In this document: in pieces, positions 1 to 7,514 of the stretch
Layout: each line of letters opens with the position of its first letter
How positions within the stretch are numbered: position 1 is the first letter of the stretch
DNA from: Mycolicibacterium flavescens
GTDB taxonomy: Bacteria > Actinomycetota > Actinomycetes > Mycobacteriales > Mycobacteriaceae
Direction: 5' to 3'
Assembly (NCBI RefSeq): GCF_001722335.1
Contig: NZ_MIHA01000025.1
Location: forward strand, 1-64,000
Length of the DNA stretch: 64,000 nucleotides
Notes under the pieces: generated by a model
What the model was told of the DNA's origin: nothing
Database searches by the model: none
The model's input: only the letters and a program-made list of their open reading frames with translations
Position numbers and translations under genes: made by a program

Positions 1-88
1 GCCACCAGCCGAAACCGAGGTGGCGGTGCGGGACCTGACGGCCTACGACGCCGCGTTCGGAGTCGATCTCGACGGCGGAGCCGCCTGA
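1..88 (+). CDS. istA: IstA transposase, C-terminal fragment (5' part outside window)
   Basis: An open frame entering from the left edge (frame starting at base 2) ends at TGA 86-88 and reads ...VAVRDLTAYDAAFG... before a short acidic tail. The VRDL-x-AYD ending resembles IS21 IstA C-termini. Its stop overlaps the istB start as TGATG, the usual coupled arrangement in this family. Only 28 residues are visible, so the identification rests mainly on the neighbour. Confidence 0.7.
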   Translation, partial: PPAETEVAVRDLTAYDAAFGVDLDGGAA

Positions 89-891
89 TGGCCACCACCA
101 AAACCAGCACGCCCGGCCGCGATGTCAGCGCCGAGCTGGCCTATCTGACCCGCGCCCTGAAGGCACCCACCCTGCGTGACTCGATCGCCCGGCTCGCTGA
201 ACGCGCCCGCGCCGAGAACTGGACCCACGAGGAATACCTGGCGGCCTGTCTGCAACGCGAGGTCTCCGCCCGCGAATCCCACGGCGGTGAGGGACGCATC
301 CGCGCAGCCCGCTTCCCGGCCCGCAAGTCGTTGGAGGAGTTCGACTTCGATCACGCCCGCGGACTCAAACGCGACATCATCGCCCACCTCGGGACGCTGG
401 ACTTCGTCACCGCCCGCGACAACGTCGTGTTCCTGGGTCCACCCGGCACCGGAAAGACCCACCTGGCCATCGGACTAGCGATGCGAGCGTGTCAGGCCGC
501 CCACCGCGTCCTGTTCGCGACCGCCGCCGAATGGGTCGCCCGGTTAGCCGAAGCCCACCAGGCCGGACGCATCCACGCCGAACTGACCCGACTCGGGCGC
601 TACCCACTCATCGTCATCGATGAAGTCGGCTACATCCCCTTCGAACCCGAAGCTGCCAACCTGTTCTTCCAACTGGTCTCAGCCCGCTACGAACGCGCCA
701 GCCTGATCGTGACCTCCAACAAAGCCTTCGGCCGCTGGGGCGAAGTATTCGGCGACGACGTCGTCGCCGCCGCCATGATCGACCGCCTCGTCCACCACGC
801 CGAAGTCATCACGCTCAAGGGAGACAGCTACCGACTCAAAGACCGAGACCTCGGCCGCACACCTACCGCGGCCACCAATGCTGAGGAATAA
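88..891 (+). CDS. istB: IstB ATPase, IS21-family transposition helper
   Basis: IstB is the AAA+ ATPase that works with the IstA transposase in target selection and strand transfer. The 267-residue product has a Walker A motif GPPGTGKTHLA (about residues 115-125) and a Walker B stretch LIVIDEVGYIPF (about 173-184), followed by the sensor-like VTSNKAF. Length is normal for the family. ATG 88 overlaps the istA stop (TGATG), indicating translational coupling. The frame is intact, so this copy may be functional if istA is complete. Confidence 0.95.
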   Translation: MATTKTSTPGRDVSAELAYLTRALKAPTLRDSIARLAERARAENWTHEEYLAACLQREVSARESHGGEGRIRAARFPARKSLEEFDFDHARGLKRDIIAHLGTLDFVTARDNVVFLGPPGTGKTHLAIGLAMRACQAAHRVLFATAAEWVARLAEAHQAGRIHAELTRLGRYPLIVIDEVGYIPFEPEAANLFFQLVSARYERASLIVTSNKAFGRWGEVFGDDVVAAAMIDRLVHHAEVITLKGDSYRLKDRDLGRTPTAATNAEE

Positions 892-908
892 TCACCAACC
901 ACCCCGGG

Positions 909-957
909 CAGGGGGTCAATTTTCACCTGCCGCCAGGGGGTCAAGTTTCAGCCGCCG
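909..957 (+). repeat. Terminal direct repeats of the IS21 element
   Basis: Two tandem copies (909-932 and 934-957) share CAGGGGGTCAA and TTTCA, followed by CCGCCG-like ends. Multiple repeats near each end are typical IstA binding sites in IS21 elements. They lie between istB and the inferred IS end. Confidence 0.7.
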
Positions 958-963
958 TCGACA

Positions 964-1337
964 TCCGCAACACCTCGTCGGAAAAGATGTCGACGTCGAA
1001 CTCTGGGATCGTGCTCCCGAGTCTCGGCTTCCCTCTATTCGTTGGTTGTGCCCGTTTGCGCTGCGAGATCTCTACGTGACACTTGCCACCTCATCCGAAA
1101 CGGACGTCGACGGCGGCGGATCCGTTGCCGACGGGTTTCTTACTGGCCAAATCAGCGTGACGTCAGAGGCGGCGACGGCCCCGGCCGAACTCGGCGCCCA
1201 GACCGCCCCGCGGTCGAGCACCTCGCGGGCTTTCGCTTCGGTGCGGTTCCACACCGTAGTGCGGTATCGGGCGTCGAGCACGGCAGCGGTCAGGCGCGGC
1301 CCATCGGCCCCAGGCCCAGCACGGTGACGGTGGTCAT
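964..1337 (-). pseudogene. Broken NAD(P)-binding 6PGDH-like reductase, N-terminal remnant
   Basis: Read on the minus strand from ATG 1337, the product starts MTTVTVLGLGPMGRA and then stops. One extra C in GCGCCTG (near 1293) shifts the frame. Removing it restores LTAAVLDARYRTTVWNRTEAKA and continues to about 1072, the typical N-terminal Rossmann fold of imine-reductase/6-phosphogluconate-dehydrogenase-like enzymes. The sequence then degenerates and meets the IS21 end at 963, so the C-terminal domain is missing. The start overlaps the stop of the intact upstream paralogue (ATGA), so the two were once a coupled tandem pair. Frameshift and truncation make it non-functional. Confidence 0.75.
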
Positions 1338-2191
1338 GCCGCGACCGCCTTGAGGCTTTCGATGACCCGGGCGAAGCCCTCGGCGCCGTGACCCGCGTCG
1401 ATCTGCCGGTGGATCAGCCGCTGCACGACGTCGACCAGTTCGGTGCTCACGCCGTGGGCGCCGCTGGCGGCGACGATGTCGCTGATGTCGGAGAACTCCA
1501 GGCTCTGCTGGCCGGGCACCGCATAGTCCCCGCCGTCGATGACGTCGGCGTAGTCGATGACGGCGGGCGCCATTGCGCGCAGCCAGTCGGCCGCCCGCAC
1601 CGCGAACTCCTTGGCAGGCACACCGGCCGCGCCGACCATCGCCGCGCCGTGGAAGAACCCGGCGAACATGGCGTACATGCTCGCGAGCAGGGCCAGGTCG
1701 TACAGCGACGCCATCCCGGCATCGTCGCCGAAATACTCTGCGGAACCCCAGGTTTCGAGCAATGGGCGGTTCTGGTCGAACACCCGCTGGGATCCGCTGT
1801 AGAGGACCTTCGACTGCGCGGTACCGACCATCTCCGGTATCGCCATGATCCCACCGTCGAGGTAGGTCGCGTCGTGGTCGGCGGCCCACCGCGCGAGCTC
1901 CCGGGCGCCGTCGGGCGAGGTGGTGGTCAGGTTGATCACCTCACGGCCGGCGAGCCGGTCGACCACCGGATCGAGCACGTCGTGCACCGAGCGGTGGTCG
2001 AACAGGCAGACGATCAGCACGTCGGACGCCTCGGCGGCGTCGGCCACCGAGGCGGCCAGATCCGCGCCGTGGTCGACGAGAGCCGTTGTCTTGGCGAGGC
2101 TTCGGTTCCACACGGTCACGCGGTGGCCGGCTGCCAGCGAGGCGCGGGCCAGCGCCGAACCCATTTCCCCGAGGCCGATGAAAGTTGTCAT
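1334..2191 (-). CDS. NAD(P)-dependent oxidoreductase, imine reductase/6PGDH-like
   Basis: This 285-residue protein begins MTTFIGLGEMGSALARASLA, a Rossmann GxGxxG motif, followed by HRVTVWNR, which binds the ribose/phosphate of the cofactor. The C-terminal half is helical (for example YDLALLASMYAMFAGFFHG), as in beta-hydroxyacid dehydrogenase and imine reductase families. ATG 2191 is preferred over an upstream start because it opens directly on the Rossmann strand. The gene is divergent from an HxlR-type regulator, which probably controls it, and is followed by a broken paralogue. The substrate cannot be predicted. Confidence 0.85.
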   Translation of the reverse strand: MTTFIGLGEMGSALARASLAAGHRVTVWNRSLAKTTALVDHGADLAASVADAAEASDVLIVCLFDHRSVHDVLDPVVDRLAGREVINLTTTSPDGARELARWAADHDATYLDGGIMAIPEMVGTAQSKVLYSGSQRVFDQNRPLLETWGSAEYFGDDAGMASLYDLALLASMYAMFAGFFHGAAMVGAAGVPAKEFAVRAADWLRAMAPAVIDYADVIDGGDYAVPGQQSLEFSDISDIVAASGAHGVSTELVDVVQRLIHRQIDAGHGAEGFARVIESLKAVAA

Positions 2192-2225
2192 GGCATCATC
2201 GTGGGAGCGGCGCACACTTTCCGAC

Positions 2226-2252
2226 AAGTACCCACTAAAAAGTGCGATACTT
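2226..2252. promoter_or_regulatory. Candidate HxlR operator between divergent genes
   Basis: An imperfect palindrome with AAGTA and TACTT outer arms and inner ACT/AGT arms lies in the 89-base gap between the reductase (start 2191) and the HxlR gene (start 2281). HxlR regulators bind short palindromes in divergent promoters. Assigning this site to the neighbouring regulator is inference. Confidence 0.45.
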
Positions 2253-2280
2253 ACCTTTTCGAAACTAATGGAGGTGACCT

Positions 2281-2619
2281 GTGACTTCACTTGGCAGATT
2301 CACCTGCGGCCTGGATGCCGCGATGGCCGTGGTCGACGGAAAGTGGAAGCCGCTGATCCTGTGGGAGTTGCAGGGCGGGCCCAAGCGGTTCAACGCGCTG
2401 CACCGCAGCCTGGACGGGATCTCGCAGAAGATGCTGACCCAGCACCTCAAGGAACTGCAGCGCCACGGTGTCGTGCACCGGGAGAGCTACCACGAGGTCC
2501 CGCCGCGGGTGGAGTACTCGATGACCGAGGCCGGCGAGGAACTGCTCGAGGCGTTGAACCCGTTGGGCGAGTGGGCGACTCGGCACATCGACCTGATCTG
2601 CGCGGCGGAGGCCGGTTAG
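2281..2619 (+). CDS. HxlR-family winged-helix transcriptional regulator
   Basis: This 112-residue protein has the HxlR signature: an N-terminal Cys (FTCGLDAAM), then DGKWKPLILWEL, a central helix-turn-helix (FNALHRSL...ISQKMLTQHLKEL) and the wing VVHRESYHEVPPRVEYSMTEAG. Translation starts at GTG 2281, preceded by a strong GGAGGTGA Shine-Dalgarno with 6-base spacing. The single Cys near residue 9 is the position used for aldehyde or electrophile sensing in several family members, so redox or electrophile control is possible. It probably regulates the divergent reductase. Its 3' end overlaps the convergent YjbR-like gene by 4 bases. Confidence 0.9.
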   Translation: MTSLGRFTCGLDAAMAVVDGKWKPLILWELQGGPKRFNALHRSLDGISQKMLTQHLKELQRHGVVHRESYHEVPPRVEYSMTEAGEELLEALNPLGEWATRHIDLICAAEAG

Positions 2620-3029
2620 CGCTGATGTTCGGCCAGCCAGGTGTCGGCGCGGCGCCGTGAGGCCTGCGACAGCCAGGCGTCCTGGATGAGCTCGGTCAAC
2701 TCTGCGCGGCCGATCTCGGATAACCGGCTGGCCCGGATGAGAACCGACGGATGGCCGTCGAACTTGTGCGTGGTGAAGAACGGCGCCTTCGGATCCTGGG
2801 TCAGCGCGAGCTTGTCGCTCTCGGATTCGACCCAGATCATGATCACGTCGGTGTACCGCTCGCCGGTCTCGGGGTCCTCGGCGTCACGTTGGGGTGTGCG
2901 GAAGTACACGAACGACTTTCCACCGACCTGATAGATCGGATTGCCCTTGGGGCCCTCGATGCGTTTGACGTGCGGCATGGACGCTGCGATCGCGTGCACG
3001 TCGTCGACCCGCGCCGGCCGGTCACGCAC
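2616..3029 (-). CDS. MmcQ/YjbR-like DNA-binding-fold protein
   Basis: A 137-residue protein with the CyaY-like YjbR fold pattern: N-terminal VDDVHAIAASMPHV, then QVGGKSFVYFRT and a later HPSVLIRASRLSEIGRAELTELI with a C-terminal helix. The family is widespread and lacks a defined enzymatic role, though some members bind DNA in vitro. GTG 3029 is taken as start. It overlaps the upstream phosphodiesterase gene by 8 bases, so the two are likely co-transcribed. Confidence 0.75.
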   Translation of the reverse strand: MRDRPARVDDVHAIAASMPHVKRIEGPKGNPIYQVGGKSFVYFRTPQRDAEDPETGERYTDVIMIWVESESDKLALTQDPKAPFFTTHKFDGHPSVLIRASRLSEIGRAELTELIQDAWLSQASRRRADTWLAEHQR

Positions 3030-3525
3030 GGCGCTCCAGCGTGTGCAGCACCACCTCGGAGAGGGCGCCGCCGCGCACGGTGGCCGTCATGTACGTGCAG
3101 TAGGGCTGGCGGCGCCGGTCGGTCGGCGAGCCCGGGTTGAGCAGGCGCAGCCCGGTTTTCGTGTGGGTGTCCCACGGGATGTGGCTGTGCCCGAAGATCA
3201 GGACGTCGGTGTCGGGATAGGCCTTGGCCATCCGGGCTTCGCGGCCGGTCGCCGCGCCGGTCTCGTGCACGACGGTGAAGCGCAGGCCGCCGAGTGTGAT
3301 GTCGGCGCGTTCGGGAAGGCGCCGGCGCAGTTCGGCTCCGTCGTTGTTGCCCCAGCAGGCGACCAGCCGTTTGGCGCGCGCCTCGAGTTCGTCGAGCAAC
3401 GACGGTTCGACCCAGTCGCCGGCGTGCACGACGACGTCGGCCTTCGACACTTCCTCCCACACGGGTGCGGGCAGGTCTTTGGCGCGCTTGGGAACGTGGG
3501 TATCGGCGATCAACAGCAGCCGCAC
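3022..3525 (-). CDS. YfcE/MJ0936-type metallophosphoesterase
   Basis: A calcineurin-like phosphodiesterase of about 167 residues. Metal-binding motifs are visible in order: LLIADTHVPK (DxH), VVHAGDWVE (GDxxE-like), CWGNNDGAE (GNxD), VVHETGA and FGHSHIPW (GHSH). It likely hydrolyses small phosphodiesters in the cytoplasm. GTG 3525 gives MRLLLIADTH, which matches the family start. A TTG at 3543 in the same frame would add six residues. It is upstream of and overlaps the YjbR-like gene. Confidence 0.85.
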   Translation of the reverse strand: MRLLLIADTHVPKRAKDLPAPVWEEVSKADVVVHAGDWVEPSLLDELEARAKRLVACWGNNDGAELRRRLPERADITLGGLRFTVVHETGAATGREARMAKAYPDTDVLIFGHSHIPWDTHTKTGLRLLNPGSPTDRRRQPYCTYMTATVRGGALSEVVLHTLERRA

Positions 3526-3539
3526 TGTTCCCAATCTAG

Positions 3540-3827
3540 TCAAACCGGCCCGTTGAGGTCGGCCTCGGACTCCTCCCGCTTCCGATGCGCCAGCGTGCGG
3601 TCCTCCTGCGCGGCCTCGCGGTGCCGGGCCGAGGACTCGAGGTTCACCTCGGGGGCCGGTATGCCCCGGCTGGCTGTGTCCTGCTGCAGTCCGGCCAGTT
3701 CTTCGTGCAGCCGGGCGGATCGCTCGAAACTCTCGGCCGCGGAGAGCCCGGCCCGCGCGGCACGGTCACGCGCCTCGCGCGCCCGCTCTTCGGCGGCTTG
3801 CACGTCTCGTTCCGGTTCGGTGACCAT
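3540..3827 (-). CDS. Small charged, coiled-coil-like hypothetical protein
   Basis: This 95-residue protein is rich in Ala, Glu and Arg (for example AAEERAREARDRAARA and SSARHREAAQEDR), consistent with a long helix or coiled coil. It has no signal peptide or recognised domain. ATG 3827 is supported by an upstream GGGAGG at normal spacing. Its stop precedes the phosphodiesterase start, so co-transcription is possible. Function unknown. Confidence 0.6.
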   Translation of the reverse strand: MVTEPERDVQAAEERAREARDRAARAGLSAAESFERSARLHEELAGLQQDTASRGIPAPEVNLESSARHREAAQEDRTLAHRKREESEADLNGPV

Positions 3828-4005
3828 CGCGCCTCCCGGTTGCTCAGGGCCGCCCGGTGGGATAGCCCGCGGGCGGGAGTCGAAACCGAACCGGTCGTCG
3901 CGGTGCTGCCCGGCCGTCAAGATCGATTTGCTGGGCGAATTTCTGGATCGCTGGCGATATTGCGGAAATTTGGACATCGCGTCCATAACAGGGCACAGTT
4001 GGGCG

Positions 4006-4350
4006 ATGCGGATTTCCCGAATTTCGACGTTGCCGGTCCGGATGATGGTGGCCGCGGTCGTCGGCCTACTGATCGCCCTGGCCCCGATGAATGCCGCCAC
4101 CGCGCGCGCCGACGCCGCCGACGACGCTTTCATCGCCGCACTGCACGCCGCGGGTGTGCAATTCGGAGATTCCGATATCGCCAAAGGCATGGCCAAGGGC
4201 TTTTGCAAGCAGATGAAGAAATCGACGAAGAATTTTGCCTGGGCGATCTCCGGTCTGGTGACCGGCGGCATTCCCCGCCAGGTCGCGACCACCTTCGCCG
4301 GTGAGGCCGCCAAGGCGTACTGCCCCGACGTGATCCGGACGTTCACCTAA
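4006..4350 (+). CDS. Secreted DUF732-family protein
   Basis: A 114-residue exported protein with an N-terminal signal peptide (positive MRISRISTLPVRMM, hydrophobic core VAAVVGLLIALAP, cleavage near ATARA-DA). The mature part, DDAFIAALHAAGVQF followed by helices and two cysteines (GFCKQ and AYCPD) that could form a disulfide, fits the DUF732 family, which is abundant in mycobacteria and has no established function. ATG 4006 is chosen because it gives a complete signal sequence. Confidence 0.8.
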   Translation: MRISRISTLPVRMMVAAVVGLLIALAPMNAATARADAADDAFIAALHAAGVQFGDSDIAKGMAKGFCKQMKKSTKNFAWAISGLVTGGIPRQVATTFAGEAAKAYCPDVIRTFT

Positions 4351-4630
4351 ATCGGGATTGCCCCGCGCGGGGCAGACAGGCAGCCCGAACGGTATCCCGA
4401 GGATCGGGCAGCACTCCTTCGCCGAGTCGAGATGCCTAGTTGAAGCTGAGGGCTTGGTCCGGCTCGCATGGCCCGCCCTGCGGCCGGACGGCGGCATCTG
4501 CGTGGACGCAGCCATCAAAGACGGGGACTTCCATTTCGGCGATGACTTCAATATCTCGTAGAGTCTTCTAACTCGGGTGGGCTGAACCCGTGCGCCTAAG
4601 GGCACCGAAACTTCACGTCGTCGGTCTGAG
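4351..4630. other. Intergenic stretch, no gene recognised
   Basis: The 280 bases between the DUF732 gene and tRNA-Arg contain short open frames, but none has convincing start, codon usage or similarity. No strong hairpin or repeat was seen by eye. Confidence 0.5.
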
Positions 4631-4703
4631 CGCGCCCGGAGAGACTCGAACTCCCAACCTTCTGATCCGTAGTCAGATGCTCTATCCGTTGAGCTACGGG
4701 CGC
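4631..4703 (-). tRNA. tRNA-Arg (ACG)
   Basis: The minus strand forms a 73-base cloverleaf: acceptor GCGCCCG paired with CGGGCGC, a D-arm starting TAGCTC, anticodon stem TCTGA/TCAGA with loop CTACGGA (anticodon ACG), and a T-arm with GTTCGA-like sequence. CCA is not encoded. It lies next to a tRNA-Ser in the same orientation, just upstream of hisC2 on the opposite strand. Confidence 0.93.
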
Positions 4704-4741
4704 ATGGCCAATCTTCAGTTGTCGGCTGCGGACAGCCGCGG

Positions 4742-4830
4742 CGGAGGCGAGAGGATTTGAACCTCCGGTCGCCTTTGAGGGCGACAACTCATTAGCAGTG
4801 AGCCCCATTCGGCCGCTCTGGCACGCCTCC
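4742..4830 (-). tRNA. tRNA-Ser (GCT)
   Basis: An 89-base class II tRNA on the minus strand: acceptor GGAGGCG paired with CGCCTCC, anticodon loop CTGCTAA (anticodon GCT), a long variable arm (TGTCGCCC...GGCGACC pairing) and a GGTTCAAATCC T-loop. The long variable arm and anticodon identify serine. Confidence 0.94.
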
Positions 4831-4902
4831 TCGACGATTACCGCCGAAGCGACAGCGTACACATGCGTTATGGCGCGAGGCAAAGCGCGTCGAGCCGACC
4901 CA

Positions 4903-4908
4903 TAAACT
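4903..4908 (+). promoter_or_regulatory. -10 element of a probable leaderless hisC2 promoter
   Basis: TAAACT matches the mycobacterial TANNNT -10 motif and ends six bases before the GTG start at 4915, the spacing expected when transcription begins at the start codon itself. No Shine-Dalgarno is visible before this GTG. Confidence 0.55.
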
Positions 4909-4914
4909 GGTGCG

Positions 4915-5970
4915 GTGACTGCCCGGCTGCGCCCCGAACTGGCCGACCTGCCCGCCTACACCCCCGGCAGGACGGTCCCCGGCGCAATCAAGATCGCCAG
5001 CAACGAGACGGTGCACGGCCCGCTGCCCACCGTCCGCGCGGCGATCGCCGAGGCCGTCGAATCGGTCAACCGCTACCCCGACAACGGCTACATCGAGCTC
5101 AAGGAGCGGCTGGCCAAACATGTGAACTTCGCGCCCGAGCACATCTCGGTCGGCTGCGGATCGGTCAGCCTGTGCCAGCAGTTGATCCAGATCACCTCCA
5201 CCGTCGGCGACGAAGTGCTGTTCGGCTGGCGCAGCTTCGAGATCTACCCGCTGCAGGTCCGCACCGCCGGCGCCACGCCGGTCGCCGTCCCGCTCAAAGA
5301 CCACACCCACGACCTCGACGCGATGCTCGCCGCGATCACCGACCGCACCCGGCTGATCTTCGTCTGCAACCCCAACAACCCGACCAGCACCGTCGTCGAC
5401 CCCGACGCGCTGGCCCGCTTCGTCGCCGCCGTGCCGCCGCACATCCTGATCGCTCTGGACGAGGCGTACGTCGAGTACATCCGCGACCCACTGCTGCCCG
5501 ACAGCTTCGGCCTGGTCCGCGCGTACCCGAACGTCGTTGTGCTGCGCACCTTTTCGAAGGCCTACGGGCTGGCCGGACTGCGCATCGGATACGCGGTCGG
5601 CGACCCCGACATCATCACCGCTCTGGGCAAGGTCTACGTGCCGTTCACCGCCACCACCGTCTCCCAGGCCGCCGCGATCGCCTCGCTGGACGCCGCCGAC
5701 GAACTCCTCGAACGCACCGACGCCGTGGTCGCCGAACGCGACCGCGTCACCACCGCACTGCGGGAGGCCGGCTACGACGTGCCCGACTCGCAGGCCAACT
5801 TCGTGTGGCTGCCGCTGCCCGGACGCGCGCAGGAGTTCGCCGAGGCCTCGGCCGACAACCGCATCATCGTGCGCCCCTACGGCGACGACGGCGTGCGCGT
5901 CACCGTCGCCGCCGCCCACGAGAACGACGCGTTCCTCGACTTCGCCCGACGCTGGATTGGACACCGATGA
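4915..5970 (+). CDS. hisC2: Aminotransferase HisC2 (aromatic amino acid/histidinol-phosphate type)
   Basis: A 351-residue fold-type I PLP aminotransferase similar to mycobacterial Rv3772. Visible motifs are IKIASNETVHGP (substrate/N-terminal arm), NRYPDNGY, CNPNNPTST (PLP ring contact), IALDEAYVEY (Asp to pyridine nitrogen), the Schiff-base lysine in TFSKAYGLAGLRIGY and the C-terminal arginine in GVRVTV. The family transfers amino groups from glutamate to aromatic 2-oxo acids or imidazole acetol phosphate. The separate histidine-operon copy lies elsewhere in mycobacteria, so an aromatic aminotransferase role is likely. Its stop overlaps the next ATG (ATGA). Confidence 0.93.
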   Translation: MTARLRPELADLPAYTPGRTVPGAIKIASNETVHGPLPTVRAAIAEAVESVNRYPDNGYIELKERLAKHVNFAPEHISVGCGSVSLCQQLIQITSTVGDEVLFGWRSFEIYPLQVRTAGATPVAVPLKDHTHDLDAMLAAITDRTRLIFVCNPNNPTSTVVDPDALARFVAAVPPHILIALDEAYVEYIRDPLLPDSFGLVRAYPNVVVLRTFSKAYGLAGLRIGYAVGDPDIITALGKVYVPFTATTVSQAAAIASLDAADELLERTDAVVAERDRVTTALREAGYDVPDSQANFVWLPLPGRAQEFAEASADNRIIVRPYGDDGVRVTVAAAHENDAFLDFARRWIGHR

Positions 5971-6437
5971 CCTCCGCCTGCACCGCCCGCGAGACGTTCA
6001 CCGAGCTGACCCAGCGCACCGAACCGATCGCCGACGCCGAACTCGACGCGTTCTGGGCCACGCTGGCGCCCGCCTCGATCGAGTTCATGATCGGCCAGTG
6101 GAAGGGCGGCGAGTTCCACACCGGCCACAAGGCCAACGGCTTCATGGAGCGGCTCAACTGGTTCGGCAAGACATTCGTCTCGGCCACCGATGCCAAACCG
6201 CTGGTCTGTCTGGACGCCGACGGCAACAGGTTCTCCAACACCGAGGCGATGAAGGGCGAGGCCAGCCTGTGGATGGAGGAGTTCCGCGGCGAGGTGACCG
6301 CGACGATGGTCTACGACGGCGCGCCGGTGCACGACCACTTCAAGGTCGTCGACGACACCACCGTCGTCGGCATCATGAACGGCAAGGGCGCCCTCGATGC
6401 CGGCCGGCACCTGTACTTCTACCTCGAACGGGTCTAA
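5967..6437 (+). CDS. GXWXG/DUF4334 domain protein
   Basis: A 156-residue cytosolic protein with the GXWXG motif in MIGQWKGGEFHTGH near residues 39-47, followed by a DUF4334-like C-terminal part (MVYDGAPVHDHFKVVDDTTVVGIMNGKG). Proteins of this architecture are common in mycobacteria and have no firm function; a lipocalin-like ligand-binding fold has been suggested for the family. ATG 5967 overlaps the hisC2 stop by four bases, so it is translationally coupled. It converges on the next gene with a 4-base overlap. Confidence 0.8.
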   Translation: MTSACTARETFTELTQRTEPIADAELDAFWATLAPASIEFMIGQWKGGEFHTGHKANGFMERLNWFGKTFVSATDAKPLVCLDADGNRFSNTEAMKGEASLWMEEFRGEVTATMVYDGAPVHDHFKVVDDTTVVGIMNGKGALDAGRHLYFYLERV

Positions 6438-7015
6438 CAGACCCGCCGGCCGGTGTAGGCGATGAGGCGTTCCAGCGCGCCGGCGTCGGCGCCGACGTCG
6501 ACCGGGTCGTCGAACCCGGCCCTGGCCCGGCCCTCCGGCGTGATGATCTTCTGCGCCAGCCCGAGCACGTAGTCCGACAGCGACTCCGGGGCGTCCACGT
6601 CGCGGCCGAGCGCGGCGGCGTAATCCCAGGCGTGCACCAGGAACTCCATCGACAGCACCCCGGGGATCACCTTGGCGGGCACCTCGTTGCCGAAGAAGTT
6701 CACCGTGCCGTCGAGCCCGCGCCGGCGCCAGGCGTCCAGCGCGGCACGGCCCGCGAGCACCACCTGCTGCTCGATCGGGGCGTCACGGTCGCGGTCACCG
6801 AACTGCGCGCCCGCGATCCCGCCGAGCCCGGTGATCGAGTTCATCAGGTGCTCGGTCAGCCCGGCGATGTCGAACTCCCGGCACGGCGTCTGTTTGTGCA
6901 CATCGTCGGCGGCGATGCCGTGCAGGACGTGCTGCAGCACCGCGAACGACTTCTCGGCGCTGCGCAGCTCGTCGGTCGGGGGTGAGTCGGGTCCGGCGCG
7001 CAAGTCATCGGGCAT
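6434..7015 (-). CDS. TIGR03086-type mycothiol-dependent/DinB-fold protein
   Basis: A 193-residue protein like Rv3773c with features of the DinB/maleylpyruvate-isomerase superfamily: TPCREFDIAGLTEHLMNSI (metal-binding His), GVLSMEFLVHAWDYAAALGRD (conserved HAWDLA-like motif) and a C-terminal FDDPV...ALERLIAYTGR. Family members are metal-binding and often mycothiol-dependent transferases or isomerases; the substrate here is unknown. The position between hisC2 and echA21 is conserved with M. tuberculosis. Confidence 0.8.
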   Translation of the reverse strand: MPDDLRAGPDSPPTDELRSAEKSFAVLQHVLHGIAADDVHKQTPCREFDIAGLTEHLMNSITGLGGIAGAQFGDRDRDAPIEQQVVLAGRAALDAWRRRGLDGTVNFFGNEVPAKVIPGVLSMEFLVHAWDYAAALGRDVDAPESLSDYVLGLAQKIITPEGRARAGFDDPVDVGADAGALERLIAYTGRRVC

Positions 7016-7055
7016 GAAGCCACGCTACGTCGTGCATGCGCATATCGTTGCCGGG

Positions 7056-7496
7056 ATGAAGACGCACGTGCGGGTGGCGGCCGCGGCGCTGATCGTGTTC
7101 GGTGTGAGCGCCTGCCAGCAGACCACCGAGGGCTCCGTCGCGATGACCACCGAACCGGGCCCGCCGCTGACCTCGGCACCGTCGCGCCAGCCGTCGTCGC
7201 CGACGCTGCCGGGACTGCCCAACATCCCGATCCCGGACATCCGGATTCCCGGGCTGCCCGGCCCCGACGTGCCCGAGGTGCCTGCGCCGCCGAACGCGGC
7301 CACGATGTCCTGCAGCGAGTACACCGGGCTCGACGACGCCACCAAGCTGGCCGTGATCCGGGTGATCATCACCAACCAGGGCGGCCGGTCCGGTCAGGAG
7401 GCCGAGATGGTGGCGCTGCTGATGGCCGACGCGATGTGCCAGTTCATGCCCAATGCGGAAGTCAATGAGGTGGTCATCGGAATCCCCGGACGGTGA
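7056..7496 (+). CDS. Putative lipoprotein with Pro-rich linker
   Basis: A 146-residue product. ATG 7056 gives a short basic N-terminus, a hydrophobic core (VAAAALIVFGV) and a lipobox GVSAC, so lipidation at Cys20 and anchoring outside the membrane are expected. A Pro/Gly-rich spacer (LPGLPNIPIPDIRIPGLPG) leads to a small helical domain with two cysteines (SCSEY and MCQFM) that may be disulfide-bonded. An in-frame ATG at 7015 would place extra residues before the signal sequence and is less likely. Function unknown. Confidence 0.75.
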   Translation: MKTHVRVAAAALIVFGVSACQQTTEGSVAMTTEPGPPLTSAPSRQPSSPTLPGLPNIPIPDIRIPGLPGPDVPEVPAPPNAATMSCSEYTGLDDATKLAVIRVIITNQGGRSGQEAEMVALLMADAMCQFMPNAEVNEVVIGIPGR

Positions 7497-7514
7497 GTCG
7501 CTAGCCTGTGCGCC

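Larger units (their letters stand above)
1..963 (+). mobile_element. IS21-family insertion sequence, right-hand part
   Basis: The segment holds the last codons of the transposase istA, a complete istB overlapping it by the TGATG arrangement, and a non-coding tail with two near-identical 24-base direct repeats. The tail read on the minus strand begins TGTCGACGGCGG, consistent with the TG...CA ends of IS21-type elements, so I place the right end at about 963. The left end lies outside the window, so target duplication cannot be checked. Boundary accuracy is a few bases. Confidence 0.85.

Noticed and set aside
909..957. CRISPR-like repeats
   Set aside because: Only two copies with one base between them and directly next to istB; explained as IS21 terminal repeats.
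1388..2284. Long open frame on the plus strand opposite the reductase
   Set aside because: It is the antisense shadow of a clear Rossmann-fold gene; high GC makes such frames common.
4358..4561. 67-codon open frame downstream of the DUF732 gene
   Set aside because: No ribosome-binding site, no recognisable domain, and weak codon bias.
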